A stretch of 64,000 nucleotides of DNA from Lepisosteus oculatus. Its lineage: Eukaryota; Chordata; Actinopteri; Semionotiformes; Lepisosteidae. The notes below the pieces were generated by a model that saw nothing but the letters and a program-made list of their open reading frames with translations, did not search any database and had not been told where the DNA came from. Below are positions 53,166-63,463 of this stretch, piece by piece. Within the stretch, counting starts at the first letter, position 1. The number at the start of each line of letters is the position of its first letter. Both the position numbers and the translations under genes were made by a program. The stretch spans positions 396,001-460,000 of the forward strand of contig NW_027168257.1 in NCBI RefSeq assembly GCF_040954835.1. Direction: 5' to 3'.

Positions 53166-53637
53166 CTAGGTGTTTAGGGATAGACTTTGTCAGTTCCCCC
53201 TGGGATGATGGCCTCTCAAATAGTTTGTGATTCCCCTAGACGTTTATACAGTAGAAGCCTGCTTCGTGGCTTAAATCCAAGCTAAGGAAACAAGTTAGAG
53301 GTCTGATGCAGAACTGCGAATTCGATGAACGGGAACACTACAGTACATTGCACTGTATGTGTGAGGAAAGCTGCCCCCTTCAGTCCCTTGTCGACCGAAC
53401 AGAGGACTGTAAAGGATACTGCCAAGAAACTTAAGGATGCTGGTTGGAATCCAGCTCCAAAGAAGCCCCTTTGGGTGTTATGTCATCAAAAAGTAAGAAC
53501 AGCGAATCTCCCTTTGATCAAAAGTGCAACAGAGCTGTTTTCCGTGGAGCAGGTTTCAGACCCGTAGACCTGTTTTATTTGTAGGGCAGGGCGCATTCCC
53601 AAACGCGAATCTCCTGTTTTAGAAGTGCTTTGGGTGG

Positions 53638-54893
53638 TGTAGCGGCGATGCTTATTAATAAGAAAGAATTAAGTGTTTCTGAGCTTTCCCAAATTAGGCC
53701 TTATCTCTCTGTTCATCTCTGTGGTGCAGCCACAGAGAAACTATTCATGCAGGCTGATTTAAGGTTTCCCTTGATAAGGGACAGCTCCCAAAGGGGGATG
53801 CACTTAGCTAAGCCTGGCTATCATGATCAATGGTCATCCATTGGTGCCTATCTGTCTAGGGAGTGCCAGATGGACATCTGGACTGCATTCCTAAGTGTCA
53901 GGAGTAAGTGACTCATATCTCACCTTGATCAACCAATCAGGGACTGGTAGGGCCGAGTAACCCACGTGGGACTCTGATGCCCATGGAACTTTCAGCCAAT
54001 CAACGAGCTGAAGTTCCTCCAGGTAAAAACAGGCAACACAGAGAGCCTGAGAGATTCAGTGGGAATTCAGTAGAGAATTCTGTGGAGTTTTCTAAAGGGA
54101 ATTCAAAGGAGAATTCCAGGGCAGGACAGCCCAGGAGCAGAAGGCTCTCAAGGGCAGGACATTCTCACAGCGCGCCTCCTGACCATCCTGAGACTCAGCC
54201 CGGACAACCACGGAACGGCCAGTGTGTCCGAGTGCCAGAACTTTCCTTTGTTCTAAGGGTCTAGAGCGGAGGTTGCCAGAGAATAACCAGAGGATCCACC
54301 CGAGGTTAGCACCAGCAGCGGGCCTCGTGAACAGGTCGGAACTGTGGACAGTTGAATCACTATTCAGAACTAGCTCTTCATCAGGAACGAACCGGTCTTC
54401 TTCTTGACTTGCTGGGACCCACAGTCATCTTTTCTCCTGTGCACAAACTTTGCTAGTTAAAGCCAACACTAACTAGCCGGTCAGTGAGCATCAGCAGCGC
54501 ACCGTCGCAACCCGCACAGCACAGCCTGGCACCTAGACAGAGAGCGTGGATTGGACAACAACAAGCCTGCAACTGTTTCTTTGTGCCCGCAGGAGATCTG
54601 AATCCCCAGAGATTGGATGAGTATTCAACTTCACTGCATTACTGCTCGAGAATTCAATTGTTATCCCAACCAGTTGATATCAATTTAATTCCTAAGAGTT
54701 ATGTACTTGTTTTCAGTATCTAATGTAGAAGTTATAACCAGGTTCATTTATGAAATGGTCTAAATGAATGATATACTGAACGTATGTCCTCTTGATATGT
54801 GTAACACTTTGTAACTGACTGAATATATACCTTTTGTATTCTGATAACCCTCTTGATAAGATCTGTTCGTTTTACATGCATATTCTATGTATT
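53638..54893 (+). repeat. LTR of the element B family, truncated
   Basis: Starts TGTAGCGGCGATGC and follows the full 1403-bp LTR (in its own direction) for about 1256 bp, more completely than the 51154 copy. It is cut at 54893, before the poly(A) signal, by a GC-rich Ty3/gypsy fragment. Confidence 0.85.
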
Positions 54894-56230
54894 GTAACGC
54901 CCTCGCCTGGTGGTGAGGAGGAAGCGCCCCCAGGCACTCGTAGTACCGCTGGGCATGCTGGGAGTGGTAGCCGGAGTGCGGCCTAAGCGAGAGAAGCTCG
55001 CCCCACACCCAAAGTCTGTCAAGGCCCTGTGCATCCTGTGGGAGGCCTTGGAGGTAAAGGACGGGGTGCTGTGCCGGGGGTGGCGGGTACCCTCCAGTGG
55101 CGAGGTACGGTGGCAGCTGATGTTGCCTTGGTCGCTCCGCGGGGCGGTGCTCCGAGCAGTGCATGGCCAGCCGGGCGTGGGGCACTTCGGCGGTAAAAAT
55201 ACCCTGCAGCGCCTCCGAGGCCATTTTTATTGGGGTCTTTGCCACCAGGACGTGGAGCGGTACTGCCGAACGTGTGCAGTGTGCGTGGCGCAGAAGGGTC
55301 CCCCCGAGCGGTCTCGGGCCCCCCTCCAACAACACCAGGCGGGGGCTCCTATGGAGCGGGTGTGGGTGGACGTTTTGGGCCCGTTTCCGCGCACCGAGGC
55401 CGGGAACCTCTACGTCTTGGTGGCCATGGATTATTTTATGAAGTGGCTGGAGGCCTTCGCCCTACCGGACTAGAGTGCCCCCATGGTGGCCGATGCACTG
55501 CTGGAGGGGATGTTTGCCAGGCTGGGGGTGCCGGAGGAGTTACATAGTGACCAGGGGCGTAACGTCGAGTCCCAGGTCTTCGCCAGAGTGTGCCAGCGCC
55601 TGGGGATCACAAGACGCGGACCACACCGCTGCATCCCCAGAGCAACGGGTTGGTGGAGCGGTTTAATCGTACCCTCACCACCCAGCTGGCCACCCTGGTG
55701 TCCCGGCACCAACGGGACTGGGACCGCCACCTCCCCCTTGCGCTCTGGGCGTATCGGACCGCGGTCCAGGAATCCACCGGGTGCACCCCGGCCTCGCTCA
55801 TGCTGGGCCGGGAAATGTGAACCCCGGTGGACCTGGTCTCCGGCCCGCTGCCCGGAGACGGGTCGGCACCGCTGGCTGGACCGGACTACGAGTGGGACCT
55901 GCGGCAGCGGATGCAGCAGGTGCACAGCTTTGCACGGACCCACTTGACACAGGCGGGGGTCCGGTAGAAGCGGCACTACGACCTGCGCTGCAGGGGGCCT
56001 GCCTTCCAGCCCGGGGACTCGGTTTGGGTGTACAACCCGTGCCGCCGCAAATGCCTCAGCCCTAAGCTGGCGCTGTCATGGGAGGGGCCCGCTGAGGTAC
56101 TCTGGGTGGTGGGCGAGGTCTGCTACCATGTCCGGTTGCAAACACGGGGGAGAGTGGTGGTCCTGCACCGAGACCGCCTGGCCCCCTACCGACCCGGGAG
56201 GAGGAGCCGTGTGGGGAGGCTCTAGAGGAC
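54894..56230 (+). pseudogene. Ty3/gypsy integrase fragment
   Basis: A GC-rich 3' part of pol. The zinc region (GHFGGKNTLQRL to CRTCAVC) and the first part of the DDE core (VWVDVLGPFP, HSDQGRN) are in one frame with TAG at 55471. A frame shift near 55610 leads to the rest (PQSNGLVERFNRTL, TPASLMLGREM) with TGA at 55818. The C-terminal part includes PGDSVWVY and ends at 56225. The family is the vertebrate gypsy type. The left end is cut and no LTR is recognised. Confidence 0.85.
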
Positions 56231-57011
56231 CAGCCGGGGCTGGAGCCGGCCGATAGTGGGGCATCCGTGGGTCGCCAGCCGTCACCGTGGCGCAGCGGCT
56301 GCTCACGCAGGGTTCCACAGCAGTTAGCCGAGTACGAGTACAGCCTGAGGGGGGTTTTCGACGTCGGCGAGACGCCAGACGCTTCAGGTTTTTAAGGAGT
56401 AAGAGTGCAGGGGGTCTAAACCTGCAATCCAGTGTGTTGAAGTATTTCACAACACTACCCCTAGCACATCTGGAAATAAATCCTCATAATGATTATTGCC
56501 CTGGGCATGTACCAAAAAATCACTGAGCATATATATATATATCACTGTGTTGAAGCTAGAGACACAGAATAAGTGCAAACACATCCTAAATACAGTGTTC
56601 CTGCACCTTTGACCTCATCCAGAATGTATCATTTTTTGAAAGGGATTGCTGTCAGAATGCACAACTGAATCCCAAACAGAATCTCTAGTCAAATATGATC
56701 ATTTGTGAAACAGGCAAATGAGTCTCTCAGGTGCCCATTGCTCATTTTCAGACACAATTATGCAATACTTTCACATGCAATACACATGAACATGCAATAC
56801 TTTTCAGCTGCATTTTGACATCCGGACGGGGAGACTTTATCATTTGAACGTGAAGCCAGCCTTAAACCCTCTGAGGCGTGTCTGTCTGCCGGCACGTATT
56901 TTGTCAAAGGTATTTATTTTTTTTAACGGAGAGCGACTTTGAAAAGGTTTCCGCAGCCACGTCGCACGCCGTGTTAGATTAAAGGAGGAATGCGGCGATG
57001 GCAAACTTGCT
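56231..57011. repeat. dispersed repeat and tRNA-Ser upstream flank
   Basis: 56430-56740 is an inverted, diverged copy of 61130-61440. 56810-56900 is the conserved upstream flank of tRNA-Ser genes (CGGACGGGGAGACTTTATCA), also at 59845 and inverted near 16850 and 45530. No protein gene. Confidence 0.6.
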
Positions 57012-57093
57012 GTAGTCGTGGCCGAGTGGTTAAGACGATGGACTCGAAATCCATTGGGGACTCCCCGCGCAGGATCGAATCCTGCCGACTACG
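57012..57093 (+). tRNA. tRNA-Ser (CGA)
   Basis: 82 nt, acceptor GTAGTCG/CGACTAC, loop CTCGAAA, stem TGGA/TCCA, variable arm GGGGACTCCCC. The T loop is ATCGAAT (first base A instead of T). Confidence 0.93.
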
Positions 57094-57813
57094 GCATCTG
57101 CCGTACGTCTCCTTGTGCCTGCGCGGCAAAGGCGAAGTGCTGCTTCTCCTTTCCTGGTACTATAAAAACGCTGAATTGCTTGGCCCCGCTGCCATGGAAA
57201 TGAGTTCTTCAGATAACCACACATCTTGCTTTCGCACCTCTGGTGTTCTACTTATGCCTTTGAAAACCTAAAGAATAAAACTGAAAGAACCGACACAATA
57301 TGTAGGTGCTCGTAAAGCACGCATTAAAGAACTGTTAACAGCAAGGGTTTCAGTGGGTTAACTGAGGAGAAGGCGTGATCGCTAATTGTTGACTTTTTAT
57401 TTGGTGTTAGAAACACTCTTACTGTGCATGACGTGCAACAAATGTAGCCACAGAAATTGCATCACGCTTTCATGTATGCTATTGCAGACACCAACGTTGC
57501 CTAGATATAAAACCGAAATAGCCGTGGGTTTGCTTGCTGGTCTGAAGGATCTCTCTTCGAATCTCTATCATTTGTCAATTGAAGTAAAAGGTGCTGCAAT
57601 CTGATACGTTCAGAATCAAACCCGCAGCTGTTGTTCGACTTTATTTCTTGACTAATTACAACTGAGTGTCGCATGAGCAGTTACGTAAACTTGTCTGATA
57701 TATTTGAACACAAATGCCGTTCTTCAATTAAAACTAACAGTACATTGTCAGGGACATTCAGTTCTATACAAACAAGAGACAGACGAGAATATTTAGTATA
57801 TAATAGACAGAAA
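57094..57813. other. no gene recognised
   Basis: Spacer. 57735-57785 resembles, inverted, part of 15365-15410 (CTGAATGTCCCTGACAA), so it contains a piece of the 4.5-kb unit. Confidence 0.45.
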
Positions 57814-57837
57814 GAGGTTCGAATCCTGCCGACTACG
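57814..57837 (+). pseudogene. 3' end of tRNA-Ser, truncated
   Basis: GAGGTTCGAATCCTGCCGAC then TACG: the T arm and acceptor 3' strand of tRNA-Ser without the rest. The following sequence equals the 3' flank of the complete gene at 60033. Confidence 0.9.
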
Positions 57838-58050
57838 TTGTCCACCTCCTGTCTTTGTGTTTCGGCGCAAGCAAAGAAGCGCGCCTGTTTGGTGTTCCTG
57901 GTGGTTTTAAAACGCCCAATCGCTTGTACCCGCTGCCTTGGAAATAAGTTCTTCAGCGTCCGCGAATGGCATTTTGCAGCTGGAAGCAGATGTCGACGCG
58001 TTTTGCACAGAGCACCAAAAAAGCGTCTTTTTTGAAGGCCCAGGCACTGA

Positions 58051-58121
58051 GCATTGGTGGTTCAGTGGTAGAATTCTCGCCTGCCACGCGGGAGGCTCGG
58101 GTTCGATTCCCGGCCAATGCA
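58051..58121 (+). tRNA. tRNA-Gly (GCC)
   Basis: Canonical 71-nt gene: GCATTGG acceptor, GTTCAGTGGTAGAATTC D arm, loop CTGCCAC, and T arm GGGTTCGATTCCC. TTTT follows shortly. Confidence 0.97.
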
Positions 58122-58139
58122 GTGGCTTTTGCTGCGAGC

Positions 58140-58450
58140 GTCTCCATCACTTGCATCCCCTTGCAACTCGCAACTGAAAACCCACTGAAGCTAAGCAGGT
58201 GTGAGCCAGGTCAGTACCCGGATGAGGGTGAGCTACAGGGAAAAACAAACCTTCCAGCTGGAAGCGGTGTTAATGGTGCCGGCGGGGGGGCGCTCACCCT
58301 GAGGTCTGTGTGGGTCCCAATGCCCCAGTATAGTGACGGAGATGCTGTGTTGTAAAAGGGCGCTGTCTTTTGGATGAGATGTAAAACCGAGGTCACAGCG
58401 CTCTGTGGTCATTAAAAATGACCACCAAAACCTTTGACAAAAGCTCTTGG
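58140..58450 (+). mobile_element. 5S-rRNA-derived SINE
   Basis: Head similar to the 5S internal promoter (GAAGCTAAGCAGGTGTGAGC, then GTCAGTACCCGGATGAGG). The tail has TTTTGGATGAGATGTAAAACC and GTGGTCATTAAAAATGA, features of fish 5S-type SINEs (SINE3-like). Confidence 0.7.
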
Positions 58451-58678
58451 TAATTGATGGTCTTCAATAATGCTTCTCCTTTAGGTACATTTTAAATCAG
58501 CTGAAAAATGCTGTGAAATGGGGGGGCACTTCAGGCCAGTGTAGGATTTGGGTTACAAGAACCATGAAACTGCGCGAGAAAGCCCGTACACTGAATTACA
58601 CGGCTTTCTATTCAAAGGAGGACAAAAGAAATTCCCTGAGTTCGATTTCTTGCAGCACAGAGAGAAGCACTGTTATGA
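58451..58678. other. spacer before tRNA-Ile
   Basis: No feature recognised. Confidence 0.4.
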
Positions 58679-58752
58679 GGCTGGTTAGCTCAGTTGGTTA
58701 GAGCGTGGTGCTAATAACGCCAAGGTCATGGGTTTGAGCCTCGTACGGGCCA
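58679..58752 (+). tRNA. tRNA-Ile (AAT)
   Basis: 74 nt: GGCTGGT acceptor pairing with ACGGGCC (some G-T), loop CTAATAA and T loop TTTGAGC. TTTT at 58757 follows. Slightly drifted from the vertebrate consensus in the T arm. Confidence 0.9.
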
Positions 58753-59385
58753 GGTCCTTTTCTCCTCTCTTACCGAAGCTGTTAGGTTCCTTTCCGTGGT
58801 GAGAGGGGTTGTCATGCAACGCTGCCACATAGTGCCGACAGACAAGAGTGTTGCAGGAGAAGAGAAAAGTGTTTGAAGATTTAAGAGTGTCTTAGGTGGA
58901 GCCAAAATCAAGTGTCACAAATGCAAGTGGGAGGATTTCCAATGTTTAATATGGTAAAAATAAGCGGAAGTTATCTGCCGGTCCGGCACAGTCTGCCATG
59001 CTTTTGTCATATACTGTAAAGTGGTGTCGAACTGGGTGTCGAACTGGAGCCTCACCATTTGCATATGTGAGGCTCCAGTTATACATCGAGTGTCACATTA
59101 AATGACGAAAATGAAGAGTTAAAGCAGCTGGAGAGGTTTTCTTACAACTTTTGAGCTGACAGTTTTGGAAAATGTTTCCTTCACGCTGCACTGTACAACA
59201 TAGGCAGCCAAGAGTCTCCAAAACAATACAGAATTGACAGATAGGAGAAAATTCCCACTCGTCCTGAAGTTCCCAAAATCCAGCACTGAGCGTAAACAAA
59301 GTGTCTAAGTAGCGTGGGAATGCTAACCCTAACCCTAGCTGGAGTTTGAGCAATCCAGCACTGAGCTTAAAAAGATGAGTCAAAG
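58753..59385. other. spacer with a short perfect-arm hairpin
   Basis: No gene. A hairpin lies at 59042-59080 (ACTGGAGCCTCAC and GTGAGGCTCCAGT around an ATTTGCAT octamer). Two telomere-like CTAACC repeats are at about 59321. Confidence 0.5.
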
Positions 59386-60032
59386 TAACGTCTAATCGGA
59401 TTAGTTTCCTTAGAGCTGGTTCTGAGTTTGCTCAAGAGTTTACCTTTCACAGATGCGCAAAGAAGAATGTTGGGGGTGCACGCTTCAAGGTGCCTTACAG
59501 CTGTAGGGAGTGATTCGAAACGATTCGTGGCGTGTGCTCGTTCCCATATACCGTACGCCCCGGGGTGCAGTGCTAGGATGACGTACAATACCGCTTGGGC
59601 TCGTAACGGCGTTATATGCAAGTGCGGGACGTGAGGGTTTTCGTTTGTTCGTTTTGTTTTGCTCTGCTTTGCTTTGTTTTGCTTTCCATCGCGTTGGTAA
59701 GAGCGTAAATAAAAAGGCGATTCCTGCGTCTACCACTAATGTAAGAGCTATTTCAAGTGCGACGTGGTGCGGCTTTTCAAATGCTTGTGGGCATTTCTCT
59801 GTTGTTGATTCTTTTTTTGTGTGTAACAAAGTGGCATTTTCATGTCCGGACGGGGAGACTTTATCATTCCGACATGAAGCCACCCTTAAGTCCTCTGAGG
59901 CGTGTCTGTCTGCAAGGCTTGTATTTTGGAAATGTTTTTTTGAAAGGGAGAACGACTTTGAAATAGGCTTCCGCCGGCGCCTCGCGATCCAGGTAAGATT
60001 GTAGCAAGAACGCAGCGGCAGTGGGGCTTGCT
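59386..60032 (+). repeat. tRNA-Ser upstream flank, extended copy
   Basis: Contains both parts of the Ser flank: the GATGCGCAAAG/ACGCCCCGG segment (like 3535-3800) and the CCGGACGGGGAGACTTTATC segment, directly before tRNA-Ser(AGA). This shows the two dispersed flank pieces were once contiguous. Confidence 0.75.
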
Positions 60033-60114
60033 GTAGTCGTGGCTGAGTGGTTAAGGCGATGGACTAGAAATCCATTGGGGTCTCCCAGCACAGGTTCCAA
60101 TCCTGCCGACTACG
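60033..60114 (+). tRNA. tRNA-Ser (AGA)
   Basis: 82 nt, acceptor GTAGTCG/CGACTAC, loop CTAGAAA, stem TGGA/TCCA, variable arm GGGGTCTCCC. The T loop is TTCCAAT (G to C), a change in the B box. Confidence 0.92.
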
Positions 60115-60317
60115 TTGTCCGCCTTCAGTCGGTGTGTTTCGGCAGAAGCAAAGAAGCGCGCCTCTTTGCTGTTCCTGGTGGTTTTAAAACGCCCAATCGC
60201 TTGTACCCGCTGCCTTGGAAATAAGTTCTTCAGTGTCCGCGAATGGCATTTTGCAGATGTCGACGCGTTTTGCACAGAGCACCAAAAAAGCGTCTTTTTT
60301 GAAGGCCCAGGCACTGA

Positions 60318-60388
60318 GCATTGGTGGTTCAGTGGTAGAATTCTCGCCTGCCACGCGGGAGGCTCGGGTTCGATTCCCGGCCAATACA
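60318..60388 (+). tRNA. tRNA-Gly (GCC), acceptor mismatch
   Basis: Same as 58051 except CCAATAC at the 3' acceptor, giving a C-A mismatch at the second pair. Confidence 0.93.
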
Positions 60389-60398
60389 GCGGCTTTTG

Positions 60399-60607
60399 CA
60401 GCGAGCGGCTCCATCACTTGCATCCCCTTGCAACTCGCAACTGAAAACCCACTGAAGCTAAGCAGGTGTGAGCCAGGTCAGTACCCGGATAAGGGTGAGC
60501 TACAGGGAAAAACAAAGCTTCCAGCTGGAAGCGGTGTTAATGGTGCCGGCGGGAGGGCATTCACCCTGAGGTCTGTGCGGGTCCCAATGCCCCAGCATAG
60601 TGACAGA
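60399..60607 (+). mobile_element. 5S-derived SINE, truncated
   Basis: Second copy of the SINE at 58140, cut after GTGACAGAG, where a different short repeat begins. Confidence 0.65.
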
Positions 60608-60900
60608 GAAATAAACATGTTTGGGCAACTTTGGTCACCCCCAATTAACTTCTGGGGCAGGAAAAGCACACTTTTCAAAACTTGTTTTTCAGCTCGAAAT
60701 AAACGTGTTTTTTCAAACCTTGGAATCCCAATGTAACTGCCTGGCTCATTAGAGCCCACTGAGTCAGCCCTTAACCCCACTGTGCAGAAGTTGTCAAAAC
60801 GGGTTTTTCAGCAGAAATAAACACGTTTGGGCAACTTTGGTCACCCCCATTTAACTTCTGGGGCAGGAAAAGCACACTTTTCAAAACGTGTTTTTCAGCT
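60608..60900 (+). repeat. direct repeat with AAATAAAC and CACTTTTCAAAAC segments
   Basis: A block containing GTTTGGGCAACTTTGGTCAC, ACTTCTGGGGCAGGAAAAGC and CACTTTTCAAAAC is present twice (about 60619-60692 and 60826-60898), separated by about 205 bp. Confidence 0.8.
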
Positions 60901-60975
60901 CGCTGTGACCTCTGTTTTACATCTCATCCAAAAGACAGCGCCCTTTTGCAACACAGCGTCTCTGTCACTATCATA
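60901..60975 (-). mobile_element. inverted SINE tail fragment
   Basis: Read on the minus strand it gives the tail of the SINE at 58140 (AAAGGGCGCTGTCTTTTGGA, then GATGTAAAACAGAGGTCACAG), so a second SINE inserted in the opposite direction. Confidence 0.7.
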
Positions 60976-62435
60976 AGTGACTGCCATCATAAGAATATGA
61001 GTCCAATATTTTAGAATATAGTCAGAATGACTTCTAACCTTACCTGTGGTGTCTTTAATCCCTATTGCTCAATGCATGGTGTACGTACTGCATAGATGTG
61101 TCTTGAGAATGAGGAATGGGCCCCTGAGACGGTCATTTACCTGTTTCACAAATGATCGTATTTTACTAGAGATTCTGTTTGGGATTCAGATGTGCATTCG
61201 GACAGCAATCCCTTTCAAGAAATGATACGTTCTGGATGAGGTCAAAGGTGCTGGAACACTGTATTTAGGATGTGTTTGCAGTGATTGTGTGTCTCCTGCT
61301 TCAACGCAGTGATATATAGATGTGCTCCTGTAATTTATTGGTACAAGCCCAGGGCAGTAAGCAGTCTGAGGATTTATTTCCAGACGGCATAGAGCAGTGA
61401 AGCAGTGAAGTAGTGCAACACACTGGATCATTATATTATTAGAATCTATTCTACTTAAATTATTACATTATACACAATTTGAGTTCATTTTAAAAAGTAA
61501 AAGGTAATGAAAGGAATGCATTTTCATAAGAAAGATAATACCGATATGCATGTGATAATCTTCCTTATATCATGTAGTGTGTCATTTGGACACTTTATGG
61601 GCTTGAAATACAAAGAAAATCATGTTCTATGGTACAAGATAAATACAAAACATAAGCTTTTATTTTAATTAGATTTGTTTATAAAGCATAAGCAATCATT
61701 TATTACATTAATATATGTGAAAATGACATTTTAGCATCATAATATTACATAAAGGTCTCTAGCATCAACACAGTGATATATATATATGCTCAGTGATTTA
61801 TTGGTACATGCCCAGGTCAATAATCAGAATGAGGATTTATTTCCAGACGGGCTACAGGTAGTGTTGTGAAATACTTCAACACACTGGATAAAAACCAAAG
61901 AAATGAAGATATGTAGCAATCACATTGTAACAGGGGTGACAGTGACAGTGACTTAATGCTTATACTAGTGGACTTTTGGTACCTTTAGGGTACGGAGCGA
62001 GCCGCAGGGAAGGCTCGCTCCGTGCGCACACGTCCTTTCGATGCCAGTCCAACAAGTGCTCCGCATTAGCTGCGTCGGGGCCCCGGCGTGTCGCACCTCA
62101 CCTCACCTCGCACTGCCCCCTCCTTGAATGTCTGCCGCTGGGCATGCCCTGCTCTCCTCCGCCTTATCTTATCGCGTGTGAGCACCGACAATGGCCACAA
62201 TGCCGGGGAATGGCACCTGTAAAGTGTTAATTAGGGCACAGGAACAGCCCGTCTCGTCTCGGGGGGGGCGGCTTCAGAGACAATACAGCAAACACAGCGG
62301 GGCGGGGGAAGAAGACGACACCACACATGCGGGTACATTCAGCTCCGGCGGGAACGAGACATTTGTCGGTCTTTTCAAGTGCCGAGAGCCGAGCAATCCT
62401 TCACTTGTATCGTTTCTCCCCGGTGACTAGATCTG
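60976..62435. other. AT-rich then GC-rich spacer
   Basis: 61130-61440 and 61755-61890 share a dispersed repeat (GAGGATTTATTTCCAGACGG), also inverted at 56430-56740. 62000-62435 is GC-rich. No gene recognised. Confidence 0.5.
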
Positions 62436-62756
62436 GCCCTGCGACTCTCGACTGGGCTCACCCCCGGGGCAGCCCAGCAGGTGTGAGCCTGGCCGGCACC
62501 CGGATGGGAGATTCCACCCCGGAAAAGCTCCGGTTGCTGCTGCTCCTGCAAGAGGTGTGACTGGGACCAGTAGGGAGCGTTCACCCTGCGGGCTGTGTGG
62601 CTCTCTTACGCCCCAGCCTCCTGATGGCGACACTCTGCTGCACAAACAGGCGCCGTCCTTCAGGGGAGGCGTCAAACCGAGGTCCCGACCCTCCTTGGCC
62701 ATTAGGAAACCCCAGGGCGTCTCTCAAAAAGAGACGCCGGGGGTGTCCCTCTGGTG
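62436..62756 (+). mobile_element. 5S-derived SINE, GC-rich copy
   Basis: Head CAGCAGGTGTGAGCCTGGCC then GGCACCCGGATGGGAG. The middle has CGTTCACCCTGCGGGCTGTG, and the tail has GGCGTCAAACCGAGGTCCC and a hairpin (GGCGTCTCTC/GAGACGCC). It keeps the order of the 58140 element but is far more GC-rich. Confidence 0.6.
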
Positions 62757-63343
62757 TTAGTGCTCCCCTTTACCCATCAGTCGGGGTCTCCTCCTAATCC
62801 CCGTCTCACCTGTAACAATCAATGACGAGGCCCCCCTGTCCGTGAGATTTAGTACTCGCGCAAGAGACCGGGGGAAGAGCGCGAACGCGGTCCCCCGCCC
62901 CCCACAAAGTGCGCGCTCCGGGTTCCCTCTCGGGGCCCTGCAACACAGCGGAAGGGCAGCGAGAAGGAGCCTCTTGCTCTGACGGCGCAAGGCCACAAGA
63001 GGGCGGAGGCGCCGCGCGCCCGGCCGACGTGTTGGACCGGTGCGCTTTACGTGCTGAAATAAACACGCGAAAGCCCCGAAATGTTTCCAGAGTGCTGTGC
63101 ACTGGAGGTTTTTGTCTGGTGAAGACTTGCCTGGTGCTCCTCCGTGCAGATTGTTTGTCCTCCTCCAGTGCGGGACGAGCCAACACAAGGGAGCGCATTC
63201 GCCAACATCCAGGCACGCAATGCGATTTGGAAAGCAGCTCCTTTCCAAAGAGTTGCACACGAACGATCCTTCAGTCCCGCTCGGGGGGCACGGAGCCCCC
63301 GCCACACACAGCTTCAAGTAGCGAGTCAGGCGCCAGGGCTTTC
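62757..63343. other. GC-rich 5' flank of 5S rRNA
   Basis: No protein gene I would support: the overlapping frames on both strands are composition-driven. Confidence 0.4.
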
Positions 63344-63463
63344 GCTTACGGCCACACCACCCTGAACAAGCCTGATCTCGTCTGATCTCGGAAGCTAAGC
63401 AGGGTCGGGCCTGGTTAGTACTTGGATGGGAGTCCGCCTGGGAATACCAGGTGCTGTAAGCTT
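63344..63463 (+). rRNA. 5S ribosomal RNA
   Basis: About 120 nt, from GCTTACGGCCACACCACC to GGTGCTGTAAGCTT, followed by TTTT. The internal promoter is well kept: A block GAAGCTAAGCAGGGTCGGGC and C block GGATGGGAG. Small departures from the usual vertebrate sequence (CTGAACAAGCCTGATC for CTGAGCACGCCCGATC; GGGAGTCC for GGGAGACC) suggest a variant or dispersed copy rather than the main array type. Confidence 0.93.

Larger units (their letters stand above)
57838..58450 (+). repeat. Ser-flank/Gly(GCC)/SINE block, copy 1
   Basis: Nearly identical to 60115-60607: Ser 3' flank, tRNA-Gly(GCC), then a 5S-derived SINE. Confidence 0.85.

Noticed and set aside
59318-59338. Telomere-like CTAACCCTAACCC
   Set aside because: Only two repeats; too short to call an interstitial telomere.
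62757-63343. Overlapping frames on both strands in GC-rich DNA
   Set aside because: Frames are explained by high GC; no domain or motif is recognisable.
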